A DNA stretch of 7,447 bases from JBLHGU01 sp047615875. GTDB lineage: Bacteria > Pseudomonadota > Gammaproteobacteria > Arenicellales > CAJQKF01. Of this stretch, positions 5,778 to 7,447 are shown piece by piece. Below the pieces are notes generated by a model. That model was not told where the DNA came from and searched no databases. It worked only from the letters and a program-made list of their open reading frames with translations. Position 1 is the stretch's first letter, and the number at the start of each line of letters is the position of its first letter. Location of the stretch: NCBI GenBank assembly GCA_047615875.1, contig JBLHGU010000249.1, forward strand, positions 1 to 7,447, given 5' to 3'. A program made the translations under genes and the position numbers.

Positions 5778-6830
5778 TTAGTTGTCCCTAATCTTGTATC
5801 CCGTTACATACATCAATCCAGATGAGTCTGGCCCAGCGATAGTGCTAAGACCAGTTGCCTTTCCCGCGTGACTTTCCAATCTAAGTAACAACTTCCATTT
5901 ATCTCCACGGCCCGTCCAAAGAGATGCAATATGGTCCTGGTTATCATATTTCATGGTTGGTACATAAACATTCCCACCGTCTCCAAGCCCGAGATCATAA
6001 ACGCTGCCACCATAATTGCCGAAATCGGCCGCCTGAAAAACTTCTTCATATTGCCCACTATCTCGGTCATATCGACTCACACGGCCATATTTGCGATGGT
6101 CCTCCCCAAAATACACGGCGTTCGAGGTGAATATTATCGATGTCGCCTGAGTGTCCAATAGGCGTTGCCACGAGTCGGCGCCGTCTCGAGAGACAAATGC
6201 GCCCCGGTTTTTGCTACCATCGCCAACTGTGATCCAAATGTCATCTGTAAATGGATCAACAATTACACGATGTATGTGTAAACGATCGTTATTATCAGCC
6301 TGAAATACTACTTGCCAGGTTTCACCTTCATTTGTTGATCGCCAGACACGTTTTGATATACCGATATCTCTCGGGCCATATTCACCAAGAAATACGTCGC
6401 CTTTCGAATTGGAAGTGATTGACCACCACAAGACACTACTATCTTGCATTGTCCAAATTTGTTTGAAGCTTTGCCCTCCGTCAACAGACCTGTAGATTCT
6501 ACAAGGCTTTTCAGCTTCCCAGTGGTTATTGTCAGTGGCCACATAAAGCCCAGAGGACGCAAAGTGAATGGCGTTGATTTTATCGGAGAATCGATTAACT
6601 AAAGTTATTTGATCCCCATTCTCATTAATCCGATACAACTCAACCCCTCTGGCTCCGTATACGGTTTTGGTGGCAGGGTTCAGACTGAAAATTCCGAGCT
6701 TATAATCGACCGGCATAACTCGGTCATCCAATATTTTGGTCTCAACCGGAAGAGGATCCTGTTCTTGCAAACAAGCTACAAGTGAAATTGATATTACGAC
6801 AAGAGATATTATGGGGGCTATTTTTTGCAT
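5778..6830 (-). CDS. Lipoprotein with Asp-box (BNR) beta-propeller
   Basis: A 350-residue protein with a lipoprotein signal peptide: MQK, hydrophobic IAPIISLVVISISL, lipobox LVAC with the lipidated C20 followed by L, so outer-membrane sorting is likely. The rest is a propeller-like series of strands with three Asp-box motifs of the form SxDxGxxW: SVDGGQSF (115-122), STNEGETW (165-172) and SRDGADSW (214-221). These occur in sialidase-like, VPS10/sortilin-like and photosystem-assembly-like propellers, and mark the fold, not an activity. The sialidase catalytic residues are not recognisable, so I would not call it a sialidase. A binding or scaffold role at the cell surface is more likely. The start fits the signal peptide, though no Shine-Dalgarno is seen before it. 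Single gene, converging on the hydrolase. Confidence 0.85.
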   Translation of the reverse strand: MQKIAPIISLVVISISLVACLQEQDPLPVETKILDDRVMPVDYKLGIFSLNPATKTVYGARGVELYRINENGDQITLVNRFSDKINAIHFASSGLYVATDNNHWEAEKPCRIYRSVDGGQSFKQIWTMQDSSVLWWSITSNSKGDVFLGEYGPRDIGISKRVWRSTNEGETWQVVFQADNNDRLHIHRVIVDPFTDDIWITVGDGSKNRGAFVSRDGADSWQRLLDTQATSIIFTSNAVYFGEDHRKYGRVSRYDRDSGQYEEVFQAADFGNYGGSVYDLGLGDGGNVYVPTMKYDNQDHIASLWTGRGDKWKLLLRLESHAGKATGLSTIAGPDSSGLMYVTGYKIRDN

Positions 6831-6859
6831 CTAATAAATATATATACAGGCTAAGGTTA

Positions 6860-6887
6860 ATTCGATTTTTAGTGTCTAAATCGTCAA
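6860..6887 (-). promoter_or_regulatory. Possible promoter of the propeller lipoprotein gene
   Basis: On the minus strand, TTGACG (6882-6887) and TCGAAT (6860-6865) with a 16-base spacer form a weak sigma70-like pair, giving a leader of about 25 bases. An alternating TATATATA stretch (6838-6846) lies between it and the ATG and could also melt or act as a -10. Confidence 0.25.
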
Positions 6888-6977
6888 CACACCTAGGACA
6901 GATGGTTCCTAAGACGAAGAGAGACTGTTTGATTGTATAGTCTGTCTGGTGTTAACTATAGACTACCAATTTTATAA

Positions 6978-7043
6978 TGCATGCAGTTTATCATGGTGCA
7001 CGGGTTCATATCTTAATGTTAGGTTCAACAATAATGGTTGTTA
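6978..7043 (+). pseudogene. Decayed 3' end of a pentapeptide-repeat gene
   Basis: CAATAATGGTTGTTA at 7029-7043 matches CAATAGTGGTTGTTA at 4311-4325, the codons for the NSGC end of the pentapeptide gene, and the matching continues into the downstream spacer (GCGACTA, AGGGAGGCAA). Upstream, codons giving NAC...GS resemble the NAKYCNTTMWDGS segment, but the frame and spacing are broken and no signal peptide or stop codon is kept. The match at the last 15 bases is clear; the part before 7020 is uncertain. Confidence 0.4.
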
Positions 7044-7330
7044 TACCGCGACTAATATCTATCCGTCAGGGAGGCAAGTCCTAAGCAATGCTGGTTGGTT
7101 TTCTATTAGACATTTCGCGGGATAATCAGGCTTTGTGAGCCAGCCTGTTGAACATTCAAGCAACTATCCTCACCAGTCACCGGTGATGCTAATGGCTCTT
7201 CAAGGCAAATCAGAGCCAGATTAGAAATTAACGACGAGCTCTGGCATACTCAAGTACGAAACCGCTATTGCGGTAATCCAGTCGACACCTCACGATAGAA
7301 TTCAAGCACAACCCAATATCCAACAGGGTC
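7044..7330 (+). repeat. Intergenic repeat module, diverged copy C
   Basis: The left part (7044-7083) matches the spacer after the pentapeptide gene (4326-4365). There follows an extra stretch of about 60 bases, absent from B, that contains the inverted pair CAGGCT/AGCCTG (7127-7132, 7142-7147). From 7183, GTGATGCTAATGGC and further blocks (ATTAGAAA, CTCTGGCATA, CGCTATTGC, CGATAGAATTCAA) follow copy B in order, with gaps. It has its own perfect small stem ACCGC-TATT-GCGGT (7261-7274). The promoter-bearing tail seen in A and B is missing: the module is cut off where the recombinase-side hairpin begins. Confidence 0.55.
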
Positions 7331-7392
7331 TGTCCTGTGTTGTAGTTAAAGTTCTCACACTTACAACCACACAACACACAGGAGACAGACCC
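7326..7392 (+). promoter_or_regulatory. Hairpin covering the recombinase ribosome binding site; possible element end
   Basis: GGGTCTGTCCTGTGTTGT (7326-7343) pairs with 7371-7392, which ends GGAGACAGACCC directly against the ATG. This gives 18 base pairs with two 2-base bulges and a 27-base loop. The right arm contains the AGGAG Shine-Dalgarno (7380-7384). Transcripts started upstream would fold and hide it. The GGGTCTGTC end also resembles the boundary sequences of mobile elements. Confidence 0.65.
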
Positions 7393-7447
7393 ATGACTCA
7401 GTCTAACAAAACCATCAGTCCTTTACGTCAACGAATGATCGAAGATA
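7393..7447 (+). CDS. Tyrosine recombinase/integrase, N-terminal fragment cut by the window edge
   Basis: Only 18 codons are inside the window: MTQSNKTISPLRQRMIED. The ISPLRQRMIED segment is the usual opening of the SAM-like core-binding domain of a group of phage-type tyrosine recombinases commonly found next to IS91-type transposases. It differs from the start of integron IntI integrases. Such enzymes cut and rejoin DNA through a tyrosine; the catalytic domain lies outside the window. The start is firm: AGGAG eight bases before the ATG. The hairpin upstream may hold translation down. Confidence 0.7.
   Translation, partial: MTQSNKTISPLRQRMIED

Overview
The window looks like an accessory stretch of a moderately AT-rich bacterial chromosome. 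Protein types (two Gram-negative style exported proteins, one of them a lipoprotein with an LVAC lipobox, a GMC oxidoreductase and a small periplasmic pentapeptide protein) suggest a marine-type gammaproteobacterium. That placement is inferred from family resemblance; no marker gene is present.

Layout. 106-597 (-): SAM-dependent methyltransferase that ends early. 707-803: attC-like or inverted-repeat boundary with a short tandem repeat. 813-1334 (+): AT-rich hypothetical protein with a HEPN-like RX5H motif, bounded by a 16-base inverted repeat. 1474-1662 (+): DUF1059-type small Cys/His protein. 1779-3368 (-): complete GMC (choline/alcohol dehydrogenase type) flavoprotein. 3524-3810: repeat copy A. 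4129-4326 (+): very short exported pentapeptide-repeat protein. 4401-4690: repeat copy B. 4714-5388 (+): alpha/beta hydrolase. 5431-5522: second attC-like site. 5778-6830 (-): exported lipoprotein with a beta-propeller of Asp-box repeats. About 6978-7330: decayed copy of the pentapeptide gene end plus repeat copy C. 7326-7392: large hairpin. 7393 to the right edge (+): first 18 codons of a tyrosine recombinase.

The genes do not form an operon or an obvious pathway: they are mostly single, change strand often, and are separated by long repeat-bearing spacers. This looks more like a cassette-type or heavily rearranged region than a metabolic cluster.

The most interesting material is between the genes. 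(1) A spacer module of about 290 bases occurs twice (A and B, roughly 87% identical by eye in the 197-base core) and a third time in diverged form (C). Its core has inverted ends, and its tail carries a sigma70-like promoter at the same place in A and B, so B would drive the hydrolase gene. (2) Sites at 707-803, 1347-1448 and 5431-5522 resemble degenerate integron attC sites, and two of them share a 20-base core. (3) The recombinase ribosome binding site is buried in one arm of an 18-pair hairpin.
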